Assembly: GCA_020628165.1 (NCBI GenBank)
Contig: JAHDFM010000010.1
Coordinates: forward strand, 27,927 to 91,926
Direction: 5' to 3'
DNA: 64,000 nt
DNA from: Bdellovibrionales bacterium
GTDB taxonomy: Bacteria > Bdellovibrionota > Bdellovibrionia > Bdellovibrionales > UBA1609
The translations under genes were made by a program, and so were the position numbers. Below, piece by piece: positions 36,841 to 45,927 of this stretch. The notes under the pieces are model-generated. The model did no database searches and was not told where the DNA came from. It saw only the letters and a list, made by a program, of their open reading frames with translations. Each line of letters opens with the position of its first letter. Position 1 is the first letter of the stretch.

Positions 36841-36876
36841 AAAAAAAGCGCCATTGAATTCAACGGCGCAATTTTT
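36841..36876. terminator. Bidirectional terminator between MazG-like gene and exported-protein gene
   Basis: A-tract, then GCGCC (36848-36852) and GGCGC (36865-36869) around a palindromic TTGAATTCAA core, then a T run. The flanking A and T tracts allow it to work for both convergent genes. Confidence 0.85.
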
Positions 36877-36898
36877 AATGTTTCAATTAACTTAAAAA

Positions 36899-37273
36899 TT
36901 AATAATGTGTCATTAGGTTATTTACTTTTGAGCATTGAATAACTACCTCATCTCCATCTTCATTAGTGTAAGTCAGTTTAGATGTTGGAACATCACCGAC
37001 TTTAGAATATTCTTGAGCAGGGTTTATCATTTTAACTGTTGAATCTACAGTTAGTAACTGACCATTCGTTCTTTCTTCATTACATTTTTCGGCTGAAGGA
37101 ATGTAAATGAAGTATGTGTTCTCAGTAAGAACATCAAAACACATCATGTTTGTTTTAAGCCCACGACAAACAGTCGCCGTATTACCTGGGCCCATCATGT
37201 TATCAGATTCATCTAAAGCATTCGCAAAGTGAATATTAAAGCCAAAAGAAAGTACAATTAATAAAGTTTTCAT
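36899..37273 (-). CDS. Small exported protein of unknown function
   Basis: A 124-residue protein with a signal peptide ending near FANA (residue 19). The mature part has four cysteines (VCRGLK, MMCFDV, EKCNEE, IQCSKV), likely disulfide-bonded, and short beta segments. No family recognised. The ATG follows AGGAGGAATTTAT, a strong ribosome site. Single gene closed by the terminator at 36841. Confidence 0.75.
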   Translation of the reverse strand: MKTLLIVLSFGFNIHFANALDESDNMMGPGNTATVCRGLKTNMMCFDVLTENTYFIYIPSAEKCNEERTNGQLLTVDSTVKMINPAQEYSKVGDVPTSKLTYTNEDGDEVVIQCSKVNNLMTHY

Positions 37274-37470
37274 ATAAATTCCTCCTAATTTAAAAGATAT
37301 TTTTTACTTACATGGGATGAATTGAGTAAGTAAGTTGATTGATTTTTTTTACTGAAATCTGTATGTTAATGTAAGAAAAACAAAATGTACTGATTTAAAT
37401 TTTTGTGGTTATGTCTCTCATAGAAAGGTGATTTTCACTTTATGCAAAATCTGTCAAATATACTTCTATA

Positions 37471-38430
37471 TCAATAAGTATTGTTGATTCTTTGAATGTC
37501 GTCCGGGCTTAGGATTGTACCCACTGGGAGCATCTTTTTGCCGGTCTTAGATGTGATGGTGTCTTTAGAGCGATCTTTGGCAAAAGATTTAGGGTCGTAA
37601 AGCATACGAGTGTTGTAGCTGAACGGAAACCCTTCCAGTGTATTGATCATGTACTCTTTGGGCACGAGAGCAAATTGGTTTTCAAAACCCTTTTGTATAT
37701 TGCTCCAATTGATCGTTACATATTGATCTCTGTCTGTGCGTGTGTGTTCGTGAATAAATCCAATGGCGTGCATCACTTCATGGGCAATTTCATTTTCACG
37801 ACAATTTCCTGAAAGATAAATAGGCTGATGACCACCCACTTTTCCTAAATAAGAGTAACAGTGCTCGTCACCTTTAATAAAAACGATGGAATCTTCATAA
37901 CTCCCATCATTTGCGATGAAGTTGAGATTAGTGTGGTAACTGAAGTAATCGAGAGTTTCTTTGATGAGTTCTTTTTGATAGGTTGGGATAGAGCCATCAA
38001 TATGGAATGGGATCTCCGTAGAGTCCCAAAGCTGCACGGGCTTAACTTTGGTCTTTAAAAATCCTTTTCCTCCTTGTTTTACTTTTCCTAAGTAGATATC
38101 TCCGAAGGCGATGGCATTGCCTTTTTTATCCACTTTGAAAATGACATCTTTTGGGGGTTCTTTACTTTTGAACCATTCCGCTGCTGGTTTTTGCTGTTGT
38201 TGAGTGGCGATGGTTTTAGCCTTAACTCGAGGTTGTTTTTGTAGCTTTGGCACTGCAGGTTTTGGTTGAGTTACGACCTTTGTTTTTTTGGGTGGTGGTG
38301 AGGGTTCTGTCTCTTCAGAGTTTTCATCATCTTCGTACTCTTCCACGACTTCTGTCGGTTGGGGAGTTTCTGCTGGCCAAAAGTAGTAGGCCAAAAGCAC
38401 AGTGATGATAACAGCAATTAGGTTTTTCAT
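37471..38430 (-). CDS. Astacin-family zinc metallopeptidase, membrane-tethered
   Basis: A 319-residue M12A-type endopeptidase. Residues 1-18 form a hydrophobic helix (signal or anchor), followed by a Glu-rich then Pro/Lys-rich linker to about residue 85. The catalytic motif HEVMHAIGFIHEHTRTDRD (217-235) contains ligands His217, His221 and His227, the base Glu218, and the astacin-specific HExR continuation. The Met-turn is YNTRMLYDP (Met276, Tyr278). I took the ATG at 38430; longer frames upstream have no ribosome site. Known bacterial astacins are secreted proteases; in predatory bacteria they are plausible attack enzymes, which is inference. Confidence 0.9.
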   Translation of the reverse strand: MKNLIAVIITVLLAYYFWPAETPQPTEVVEEYEDDENSEETEPSPPPKKTKVVTQPKPAVPKLQKQPRVKAKTIATQQQQKPAAEWFKSKEPPKDVIFKVDKKGNAIAFGDIYLGKVKQGGKGFLKTKVKPVQLWDSTEIPFHIDGSIPTYQKELIKETLDYFSYHTNLNFIANDGSYEDSIVFIKGDEHCYSYLGKVGGHQPIYLSGNCRENEIAHEVMHAIGFIHEHTRTDRDQYVTINWSNIQKGFENQFALVPKEYMINTLEGFPFSYNTRMLYDPKSFAKDRSKDTITSKTGKKMLPVGTILSPDDIQRINNTY

Positions 38431-38536
38431 AGACACCTTAAAGAGTAAAACAATGAGGGGGGGCTTGTAAAGATTTTGCTGTTTTTGTAGGTCATAAATG
38501 TTAACATAAAACTTCAGTATCAGCTTGAGGTTCAAC

Positions 38537-40123
38537 ATGAGAAAAGAATTTGTCATTTTTTGTTTCGTATCGATCATGACTATCATTGTGCTGACATACT
38601 TTGATAGTAAATTTATATTCGCCTTTTACTTCATTCTTCCTATTTTAATATTTGGTTTCTATGATTACTTTCAAACAAAACATGCCATTCGCAGAAATTT
38701 TCCATTGTTAGGTCGTTTTAGGTATTGGCTCGAAGCTATCCGTCCAGAAATCCAACAGTATTTTATTGAAACCAACAAAAGTGGCCGCCCTTATAGTCGT
38801 GAACAAAGAACGGTGATTTATCAAAGAGCTAAGAACAACTTAGACACTCTTCCATTTGGAACTCAAAAAGATGTTTATGAGGTTGGGTATGAATGGGTGA
38901 AGCACTCTATGAAGCCAACTCATGTGAATGCGGAGTTATTGCGAGTTAAGGTTGGAGGAAAAGACTGTAAACAGCCATACAGTTCAAGTTTACTCAATAT
39001 CGCAGCTATGAGTTTTGGAAGCTTAAGTAAAAATGCCGTTTTGTCTATGAATGGTGGGGCAAAGCTTGGACACTTTGCACATAATACGGGAGAAGGGGGA
39101 GTGAGCCCTTACCATATCAAACCCGGCGGGGATTTGATCTGGCAAATTGGCACGGGCTACTTTGGGTGCCGCGATGAAAAAGGCAACTTCAACCCAGAGA
39201 AGTTTAAAAAACAAGCCTCACTTGAAAACATTAAGATGATTGAATTGAAGTTATCGCAAGGAGCAAAGCCTGGGCATGGCGGTATATTGCCGGGCCCCAA
39301 GGTCACTCCAGAGATTGCCGAGATTCGTGGGGTGAAACCCTACGAAACAGTGTATTCTCCTCCTTACCACACGGCTTTTAACAATCCACTTGAGCTTGTT
39401 GATTTTATAAAACAGATGCGCGACTTGTCTGGTGGCAAGCCCATTGGAATTAAGTTTTGTCTTGGGAAATTTCATGAGTTTATGAGTATCTGCAAAGCGA
39501 TGATTGAAAAAGACATTTATCCGGATTTTATTTGTGTTGATGGAGGTGAAGGGGGAACTGGTGCCGCACCGTTAGAGTTTTCCAACCACATCGGAGCACC
39601 AGTGTTAGACTCATTGTTAATAGTTAATAACATACTTAATGGTTTTAAAATCCGAGACAAAGTTAAAATTTTTGCGGCGGGGAAAGTATCTACGGGTTTT
39701 GGAATGTTGAAGTTACTTGCTTTAGGTGCCGACGTGATTTACTCAGCTCGTGCTATGATGATGGCGGTTGGATGTATTCAGGCGCTCAGATGCAACGCTA
39801 ACGATTGTCCTGCAGGAGTGGCGACACAAGATCGCCATTTAAATGAAGGGTTGGTCGTTAAAGATAAAACAAAACGAGTTCAGCAGTTTCATGAAGACAC
39901 CATCGACAGTTTGGCTCATATTCTAGGGGCAATGGGGTTGGTGTCGCCTTCAGAACTGAAGCCTTGGCACATTATGAGGCGTGTGAATGCTTACGAGGTT
40001 AAAAATTACCGTGATTTGTTTGAAACCATTGAAGAGGGAGCCTTCTTAGGCAAAGAAATCCCAGAAAGCTACAGAAGTGCCTTTGATGCGGCTAATATCA
40101 ACAGCTTTCGTGGGTATGAGTAA
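38537..40123 (+). CDS. Membrane-anchored FMN-binding glutamate-synthase-family protein
   Basis: A 528-residue protein equivalent to the synthase barrel of GltB, without the N-terminal amidotransferase domain. Two transmembrane helices occupy about residues 5-21 and 27-44. The barrel shows MSFGSLSKNAVLSMNGGAKL, NTGEGGVSPYHI, LSQGAKPGHGG and VDGGEGGTGAAPLEF. A [3Fe-4S] cysteine set, C413-x5-C419-x4-C424, is intact. It probably binds FMN and the cluster and transfers electrons; without a glutaminase domain or a GltD partner nearby, ordinary glutamate synthesis is not assured. ATG 38537 follows TTGAGG; TTG 38525 is less likely. Confidence 0.9.
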   Translation: MRKEFVIFCFVSIMTIIVLTYFDSKFIFAFYFILPILIFGFYDYFQTKHAIRRNFPLLGRFRYWLEAIRPEIQQYFIETNKSGRPYSREQRTVIYQRAKNNLDTLPFGTQKDVYEVGYEWVKHSMKPTHVNAELLRVKVGGKDCKQPYSSSLLNIAAMSFGSLSKNAVLSMNGGAKLGHFAHNTGEGGVSPYHIKPGGDLIWQIGTGYFGCRDEKGNFNPEKFKKQASLENIKMIELKLSQGAKPGHGGILPGPKVTPEIAEIRGVKPYETVYSPPYHTAFNNPLELVDFIKQMRDLSGGKPIGIKFCLGKFHEFMSICKAMIEKDIYPDFICVDGGEGGTGAAPLEFSNHIGAPVLDSLLIVNNILNGFKIRDKVKIFAAGKVSTGFGMLKLLALGADVIYSARAMMMAVGCIQALRCNANDCPAGVATQDRHLNEGLVVKDKTKRVQQFHEDTIDSLAHILGAMGLVSPSELKPWHIMRRVNAYEVKNYRDLFETIEEGAFLGKEIPESYRSAFDAANINSFRGYE

Positions 40124-40162
40124 GGTTTTTTTGTTACTCTCTGAAACTAATTGAGTGTTCAA

Positions 40163-41197
40163 TTAATTATCTGGTATTGTCGAAGTAGAGCTACAAAAAG
40201 GGCCCTCAAGTTGAGGCGTTGCAGCCATTGCTTTGGCGGCTTCATGGAGCTCCTTTTCAGCTAAGTACATCGCACGTTCCTCGTCTGTCATGGACTCCAA
40301 GAGTCTTTCCTCTTCTAGTCTGGCTTCTTCTGCAATTTCAAAGCTTAATTCGTCTTCAAGAGCTTCATTAACGCCGTCTTCTAATTCTGTGGCAACTTCT
40401 TCAAGATAGGAGATTGTATCTAGTAGTTGAGCATGGAACATTTTGTTTTGTGTGTTATCAAAGTGAGCTTTCCATTGAGCTGATATTGCTTTGAGTTTAT
40501 TTGCATCTTCGTCAGTCACTTGGCTGTACTGAACGAGTACGGCGAGCTCTTGTTGAGTTATGATTGGAGCAGAAATATTTGGGTCGTATAAAAATTGAGA
40601 TTCAATTTGAGTGTTCATTCTCAAGATAATGGCTTCGACGATTGTTGTTGCTAATGCTATTCCCGTTACGTTAAATCTCAAATCTAAAACATCTTCTGGG
40701 GCATCTGTTGTTTCAGGCAGAACTAAATAAGTAAGATCATCTGAAACAACAGTTAAAGCACTGAGTGCTGCATTCACTTTTTTGAGAGAGCTTTCTCTTA
40801 GCATGTTGTGACGCTCTTTTAATCTTGCTGTGTTGGAACTTAGGTCTTGAGGCAACATCGCACTGAAAATGATAGACGGGTTTGATTGAAACATATCTTT
40901 TTGAATATCACCAAAGTCATCTTTAGTTATAGAAAACACTTCAGCTTGAAAATAAAGTTCCGCTATTGTTGCAATAACAAGAATCTGTGCTTCAGTTAAG
41001 CCTTTATCTTTGAACTCACTTTTAAGTTTGGTGACCCAAGCTTTTAATTTAAGTGGCTGAGAGTTTGAGTTAAGTCGTCTTTTGAGTTCTTGGATTTGAT
41101 TTCTTTTAGTAACGGTCTCACCGGAATGACCCAAAGGGAGGGTCAGTGTGAATGCAACTAGAACAACAGATAAAATAACTTTCCTTAGAATAGACAT
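40163..41197 (-). CDS. Exported helical protein of unknown function
   Basis: A 344-residue protein with an N-terminal signal peptide (KVILSVVLVAFTLTLPLG, cleaved near residue 24). The mature protein is almost entirely predicted helix. Residues from about 270 to 325 are a Glu-rich coiled coil (LEDELSFEIAEEARLEEERL). One pair of cysteines lies at the very end (GPFCSSTSTI is the only clear Cys). No catalytic motif or family recognised. Monocistronic, convergent with the glutamate-synthase-like gene. Confidence 0.72.
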   Translation of the reverse strand: MSILRKVILSVVLVAFTLTLPLGHSGETVTKRNQIQELKRRLNSNSQPLKLKAWVTKLKSEFKDKGLTEAQILVIATIAELYFQAEVFSITKDDFGDIQKDMFQSNPSIIFSAMLPQDLSSNTARLKERHNMLRESSLKKVNAALSALTVVSDDLTYLVLPETTDAPEDVLDLRFNVTGIALATTIVEAIILRMNTQIESQFLYDPNISAPIITQQELAVLVQYSQVTDEDANKLKAISAQWKAHFDNTQNKMFHAQLLDTISYLEEVATELEDGVNEALEDELSFEIAEEARLEEERLLESMTDEERAMYLAEKELHEAAKAMAATPQLEGPFCSSTSTIPDN

Positions 41198-41468
41198 AAC
41201 TAAATAGCACCTTCAGATAAAAACATATTTCTTGATTTATTAGAAAAGTAGCAGAAAAAAATCTAAACATCAAATTTGAGAGGTATTTTAGGTAGTTATG
41301 AGTAGGTTATTGTGAAAAAGCATGAAAACTTTATATGAATGTCAAAGGTATTAACAGTTAAAAGACCTAGGCACAATTTTTGTTGAAGCAAAGAGCGTGA
41401 ATTGTTTTTTTCAACTGAACTTATCCTTTTTTAATGAATTACTATAACTTTACAATTAACATATTTTT

Positions 41469-42116
41469 ATGAAAGTTTTAGTCTCAGGGTTTGAACCATT
41501 TTTAGAGTTAACGACAAACCCTTCACAACAAGTGATCGAGCGTTTAAGTCAAACAAAGTGGCCGCTTAACTTGACTCTTGAAAGAATCACTTTGCCTGTC
41601 AGCTTTAAGAGGTCTTTTGATCATCTTAAAACTAAAATTTTAGAGTTTGAACCAGAGTTTGTCATTGCCTTTGGAGTGGCCTGTAGCCGTATAGAAATCT
41701 CGATAGAAAGAGTTGCAATTAATTTACAAGAAGCTCTTTCACCGGACAATGATGGTTCAATGCCAGTGGAGCAAAAAGTAGTTGAGCAAGGGCCTGACGG
41801 TTTGTTCACACAACTTCCAGTTAAGACTATGTTAAGTGCTGTGAGTAATGATAATGTCGCATGCGATATTTCAAACACTGCTGGAACTTATGTGTGCAAT
41901 TCGTTAATGTATCAACTGTTATATAATAGCTATGAGCTGGGTTATAAAGGTGGATTCATTCACTTACCTCCGACACCAAATCTTGTGAAAGGCAACCCAG
42001 GAGTTAGCTTGGATGTGATGACAAATGCTATTTATAAAATGATATCAGCTTTGATCACTGATAAGGCCACATTAAACCTTGATCATAATAAAATAAATAC
42101 GGGACGAATAGATTAA
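41469..42116 (+). CDS. pcp: Pyrrolidone-carboxylate peptidase
   Basis: A 215-residue cysteine peptidase of family C15 that removes N-terminal pyroglutamate from peptides. The catalytic triad is Glu80 in RIEISIERVAIN, Cys143 in GTYVCNSLMY and His165 in GGFIHLPPTP. The N-terminus VLVSGFEPF is typical. The cytosolic enzyme probably works in peptide turnover. No ribosome site is evident before the ATG. A DoxX-family gene follows after 22 bp and is likely cotranscribed. Confidence 0.92.
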   Translation: MKVLVSGFEPFLELTTNPSQQVIERLSQTKWPLNLTLERITLPVSFKRSFDHLKTKILEFEPEFVIAFGVACSRIEISIERVAINLQEALSPDNDGSMPVEQKVVEQGPDGLFTQLPVKTMLSAVSNDNVACDISNTAGTYVCNSLMYQLLYNSYELGYKGGFIHLPPTPNLVKGNPGVSLDVMTNAIYKMISALITDKATLNLDHNKINTGRID

Positions 42117-42138
42117 TCAACTTAATATGGAGTAAAAA

Positions 42139-42540
42139 ATGAAAGAGCTAAATTATTTGTTATTCAGAGTCGTGATGGGTGTAAATATGACATTGCACGG
42201 AGCTGTGAGAATTTTTGGAGACTATCAAGGTTTCATTACTAAAATGGAAACGATGTTTGCAGATAGTATTTTACCCGGATTTTTGGTGACCATGACAGCT
42301 CACATGATTTCTCCTATGGAGTTTATCTTTGGCCTTATGTTATTAGTTGGGTTTAAAACACAGTTGGCTGTTATTGTTTTGACGTTTAATATGTTGGTTT
42401 TGGTGTCCGGAGTTTGTCTTATTCAAAAGTGGAATTTAGCGGGCATGCAGATGTCCTACGTTCTTTATTTGTTTTTTGTAGGTCATTTTGTTGAATACAA
42501 TAAGTATTCTCTGGATCATTTTTTGAAACGCCGTAGTTAG
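42139..42540 (+). CDS. DoxX-family membrane protein
   Basis: A 133-residue protein with four hydrophobic helices and the DoxX-like layout: RVVMGVNMTLHGAVRIFG near the start, then MEFIFGLMLLVGFKTQLAV and a final HFVEYNKYSLDHFL. DoxX proteins are small membrane subunits, some linked to oxidoreductase or thiol stress systems; a precise role is unknown. The start follows TATGGAGTAAAAA. It shares the transcript with pcp and ends at a strong terminator. Confidence 0.8.
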   Translation: MKELNYLLFRVVMGVNMTLHGAVRIFGDYQGFITKMETMFADSILPGFLVTMTAHMISPMEFIFGLMLLVGFKTQLAVIVLTFNMLVLVSGVCLIQKWNLAGMQMSYVLYLFFVGHFVEYNKYSLDHFLKRRS

Positions 42541-42582
42541 ATCATAAACGTTTTGAGTTTTTGATATAGAATTTTACGTAAT

Positions 42583-42614
42583 AAAAAAGGCTTCGCACTG
42601 TGGAAGCCTTTTTT
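42583..42614 (+). terminator. Rho-independent terminator after the DoxX gene
   Basis: Stem AAAAAAGGCTTC / GAAGCCTTTTTT with an eight-base loop; the A and T tracts make it usable from both strands, and the next gene is convergent. Confidence 0.92.
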
Positions 42615-42640
42615 GTTTTTAACCTGTGTTTAAAAGTCAT

Positions 42641-43057
42641 CTAGCGATTGTAAATAAATTTAAACCCGCCAGTGAACTCTAAGCCGTCGATGTTTTTATC
42701 TAAGTCGTGATGGCCATCTTTTTTGAACATGCTTCCATAATATAAAATTTTGTTGGTGGCATTGATGTAGGTGCCTTTTAAGGCAATGGTTGATTTGAAC
42801 TGTTGAAACTCAGTTTTGAAAACTGCATAAAATACCGTTTCGCCATTCACTGTTTCTGTCCAAAAGTTCTCGGTAATCCATTCAAACTTTTCACCGTAAA
42901 GCTTTACTTCACCTTGACCGCGAGATGGAACAGACAAAGTCACCTGTCTTTCAACAAGGTCACCGGCTGGTAGTTTATAAAATAGAGTGCCCTCAACATC
43001 ACTGGCAAAGCCAAAGTTCATAAATAAGCACGCTGATATAATGAATAGTAGTTTCAT
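42641..43057 (-). CDS. Small exported protein of unknown function
   Basis: About 138 residues beginning with signal peptide MKLLFIISACLFMNFGFA. The mature protein is beta-rich (VTLSVPSRGQGEVKLYGEKF, IALKGTYINATNKILYYG) and reads as a small beta-barrel or sandwich, with no cysteines. The start at 43057 is preceded by AGGGGGAAAAA, the same kind of leader as the next gene upstream. No family recognised. Confidence 0.7.
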   Translation of the reverse strand: MKLLFIISACLFMNFGFASDVEGTLFYKLPAGDLVERQVTLSVPSRGQGEVKLYGEKFEWITENFWTETVNGETVFYAVFKTEFQQFKSTIALKGTYINATNKILYYGSMFKKDGHHDLDKNIDGLEFTGGFKFIYNR

Positions 43058-43166
43058 TTTTTCCCCCTTTGTTTGCAACATTAAACACGAAGACGCACAA
43101 TTGTTCAATATATTTTGAACAATTGTGCGTTTATTTAAGTGTCTAAGATTGCAATGCTTTTGGGGT

Positions 43167-43718
43167 CTATTTTAACCTTCTGAGTTGTCTCATCAATAAG
43201 TTAACAGCAGGTAGTAGATCAAACTCTAAAACATCGATGACATCTTCTTCAACAATGCAGAGATCAATGTTGCTGTTGTACTTATCACAAGAAAGGGCGG
43301 ACATTCTGTCTTCTCTTTCTTCGATGTCGTCAATAATTGCTCGTTGAGTGAGTTTTAGTTTCATAGATAAGACTATCTTTGCGTTGCGCTTTAGCTTCAT
43401 ATTGTTGAACGCATCGAGGTTGTCAGCGGCAATGTCTATGCGCTTGTATTCTATTTGACAAAGATCATTGTTTTTTCTTTTTAAAATATGCCTTTTGTAC
43501 TTTTTGTTTTTAAGGATTCTGTCTAGTAGGTTTGGTTTTTTAGTGAAGCAACTCAAATCAGAAGCTCTTTTCACTGGAATGTCATAAACCGTCTCAAGAA
43601 TTTCTAAGCTTTTTTGTTCAATCTTTTTATATTTTGAAAGCTGTCCGCGTTGGTGTGCCGACGCAAGAGCAGGTAGCATTAGTAAAGCAATAGCTATTGT
43701 TATCAATTGTGTTTTCAT
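43167..43718 (-). CDS. Exported basic protein of unknown function
   Basis: A 183-residue protein with signal peptide ending at LASA (residue 21). The mature protein is Lys/Arg-rich and helical, with four cysteines (DLSCFTKK, NDLCQIEY, ALSCDKY, DLCIVEE) likely in two disulfides. The ATG follows TATGGGGGAAAA, a G-rich ribosome site shared with the neighbour at 43057. No domain recognised. Confidence 0.7.
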   Translation of the reverse strand: MKTQLITIAIALLMLPALASAHQRGQLSKYKKIEQKSLEILETVYDIPVKRASDLSCFTKKPNLLDRILKNKKYKRHILKRKNNDLCQIEYKRIDIAADNLDAFNNMKLKRNAKIVLSMKLKLTQRAIIDDIEEREDRMSALSCDKYNSNIDLCIVEEDVIDVLEFDLLPAVNLLMRQLRRLK

Positions 43719-43883
43719 TTTTCCCCCATACCGTAAAATAGTTGATTAAAACTATGACTCATTGTCGTGGAGGACCTAGGGGATGGCAAATGGTGCTCAT
43801 TGACCCCAACTGGAAATCACCTTAATTTTGGTATCAGAGCGCTACTCTTGGTTATTGAAAGAAAAAAAATCAAAGACTTTTAT

Positions 43884-43906
43884 AGCTCATAACAAATGTA
43901 TGAGCT
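43884..43906 (-). terminator. Stem-loop downstream of typA
   Basis: On the minus strand AGCTCATA and TATGAGCT pair perfectly around a seven-base loop about 90 bp after the typA stop. A T8 run follows only 14 bases later, so termination is plausible rather than certain. Confidence 0.45.
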
Positions 43907-43993
43907 GTGCAAAATGACACTCTTTTTTTAAAGTTTTTTTGTCGAAGGGCGCAAAATTTACAAAAGACGGTTAAAACTAAAAACTGAAACCTT

Positions 43994-45808
43994 TTAAAGG
44001 CCTTTTTTCTTGTTCTGTTTGCGCTTGTTGGGGTCCATTTCACGGCAGCGAACGCGCACGTTTTCTGGAGTGATTTCGACGAGCTCATCATCAGAAATCC
44101 ATTCCAGTGCTTGTTCAATTGTAAGAGGCTTCACAGGTGCAAGCTTGATAGCATCGTCAGTTCCAGAGGCACGTACGTTAGTGAGTTTCTTTTCCTTACA
44201 AACGTTAACGTTGAGATCAATTCCTTTATTAGCTTCACCGACGACCATGCCCATATACACATCTGTACCAGGAGTTACAAACAGACGCCCACGATCACCG
44301 AGGGTATCAAGGGCATAGCCTGTCGCTTTCCCTTTTCGGTCAGCGATGATGGAGCCTGTGTTACGGCTAGCGATCGGACCACGGAACTCTTCAAACCCAG
44401 CAAATTGAGTATTGAGTAAACCAGTGCCTCGTGTGTCTGTTAAGAATTCACTTCGGTAACCAATCAAGCCACGGGCAGGGATTTGAAATTCAATGCGTGT
44501 GCGTCCAGAGCCTTTGCTGTCCATGCCCATCATGATGCCTTTGCGCTTGCCAAGCTTCTCTGTAACTGCACCGACGTAGGTGTCTTCGACATCGACAATG
44601 GCCATTTCCATGGGCTCTAGTTTTTTGCCGTCTTCTTCTTTAAAAATCACTTGTGGTTTGCTCACTAGCACTTCAAAGCCCTCACGGCGCATTTGTTCTA
44701 AGAGCACGGCAATTTGTAATTCACCACGGCCAAGCAACTTCCAGGTGTCCGTTTTTTCAGTGTTCTCTACACGAATGGCAACATTGTATAAAAGTTCACG
44801 GTCTAAACGCTCTTTGATTTTTCGGCTGGTTACTTGCTTGCCCTCAAGGCCAGCAAATGGGGAGTCGTTCACTGAAATTAAAACGCCAACTGTTGGCTCG
44901 TCGACCTTTAAGCGCTTCATGATTTGTGGGTTGTTTGGGTCGGTGAGTGTATCACCAATGAAGATCTCCTCAAAACCAGCTACGACAGCAATGTCACCTG
45001 CATGCAGCTCATCCACAGGTACTTGCTGATTGCCTTGATAAGAAAATAAAGCCGTTACTTTGACGTTTTTATTACCACTTTCTTGGGCCACCATGATTTG
45101 GTCTCCCACTTTAATACTTCCTTGACGGATTCGCCCAATCGCTAGACGCCCAACGAAGTTGTTGTAATCAATGTTTGCAACTAGTAATTGAAGAGGAGCA
45201 TCTTGAGTCGCTTCTGGAGCTGGAAAATTATCGACGATCCAGTCGAGTAAAATTTGTAAGTTTTCACCGTTATCTTTTTCAGCTGGGTCGTGCACAGCGA
45301 TACCGTCTTTTGCGATGGCATAGATGGTGTGGAAGTCGGCCTGCTCTTCATTGGCGTCAAGGTCAATGAAAAGGTCAAAGATCTCATCGAGGACTTCGTT
45401 GATACGACTATCAGGGCGATCAATCTTATTAATGCAAACAAGCAACTTAATATTTTGCTTTAAGGCTTTACTGAGCACAAAACGGGTTTGTGGAAGGGGG
45501 CCTTCACTGGCGTCTACGAGTAGAATTGCGCCATCCACCATATCTAAAATACGTTCTACTTCGCCGCCGAAGTCACTGTGACCTGGGGTATCGACGATAT
45601 TCACTTTGACATCTTTGTAAATGAAAGATGCGTTTTTGGCAGCTATAGTGATTCCTCGTTCTCGCTCAAGATCCATTGAATCCATCATGCGATCTTCGAC
45701 CTCTTCATTTTCGCGGAAGAGTCCACTCTGTTTGAGGAGGTGATCGACGAGGGTAGTTTTACCGTGGTCAACGTGAGCGATAATAGCAATATTTCGTATA
45801 GCTGTCAT
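43994..45808 (-). CDS. typA: Ribosome-associated GTPase TypA/BipA
   Basis: A 604-residue translational GTPase that binds the ribosome and helps 50S assembly and stress responses. The N-terminal GTPase carries IIAHVDHGKTTLVDHLL (9-25), ERGITIAAKNAS, DTPGHSDFGGEVERIL and the base-specificity motif NKIDRPDSR. EF-G-like domains follow, and the family-specific C-terminal domain includes GRTRIEFQIPARGLIGYRSE. The ATG lies 15 bases after a weak AAGGACCC site. It is followed on the same strand only by the hairpin at 43884, and preceded by the DUF4442 gene with 119 bp between. Confidence 0.97.
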   Translation of the reverse strand: MTAIRNIAIIAHVDHGKTTLVDHLLKQSGLFRENEEVEDRMMDSMDLERERGITIAAKNASFIYKDVKVNIVDTPGHSDFGGEVERILDMVDGAILLVDASEGPLPQTRFVLSKALKQNIKLLVCINKIDRPDSRINEVLDEIFDLFIDLDANEEQADFHTIYAIAKDGIAVHDPAEKDNGENLQILLDWIVDNFPAPEATQDAPLQLLVANIDYNNFVGRLAIGRIRQGSIKVGDQIMVAQESGNKNVKVTALFSYQGNQQVPVDELHAGDIAVVAGFEEIFIGDTLTDPNNPQIMKRLKVDEPTVGVLISVNDSPFAGLEGKQVTSRKIKERLDRELLYNVAIRVENTEKTDTWKLLGRGELQIAVLLEQMRREGFEVLVSKPQVIFKEEDGKKLEPMEMAIVDVEDTYVGAVTEKLGKRKGIMMGMDSKGSGRTRIEFQIPARGLIGYRSEFLTDTRGTGLLNTQFAGFEEFRGPIASRNTGSIIADRKGKATGYALDTLGDRGRLFVTPGTDVYMGMVVGEANKGIDLNVNVCKEKKLTNVRASGTDDAIKLAPVKPLTIEQALEWISDDELVEITPENVRVRCREMDPNKRKQNKKKGL

Positions 45809-45927
45809 AATTGGGTCCTTGCATGTAATTGATTATTGGCAGCATAAAGGTCTTTTCTGCAATGGTCATGCTTTTTTATGGCCTCAGTTAACAAAAGAGG
45901 CCTTAAAGACACAAATAGTAATAGGGT

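Noticed and set aside
43870..44118. Minus frame overlapping the end of typA
   Set aside because: Lies mostly inside typA in another frame, with no ribosome site.
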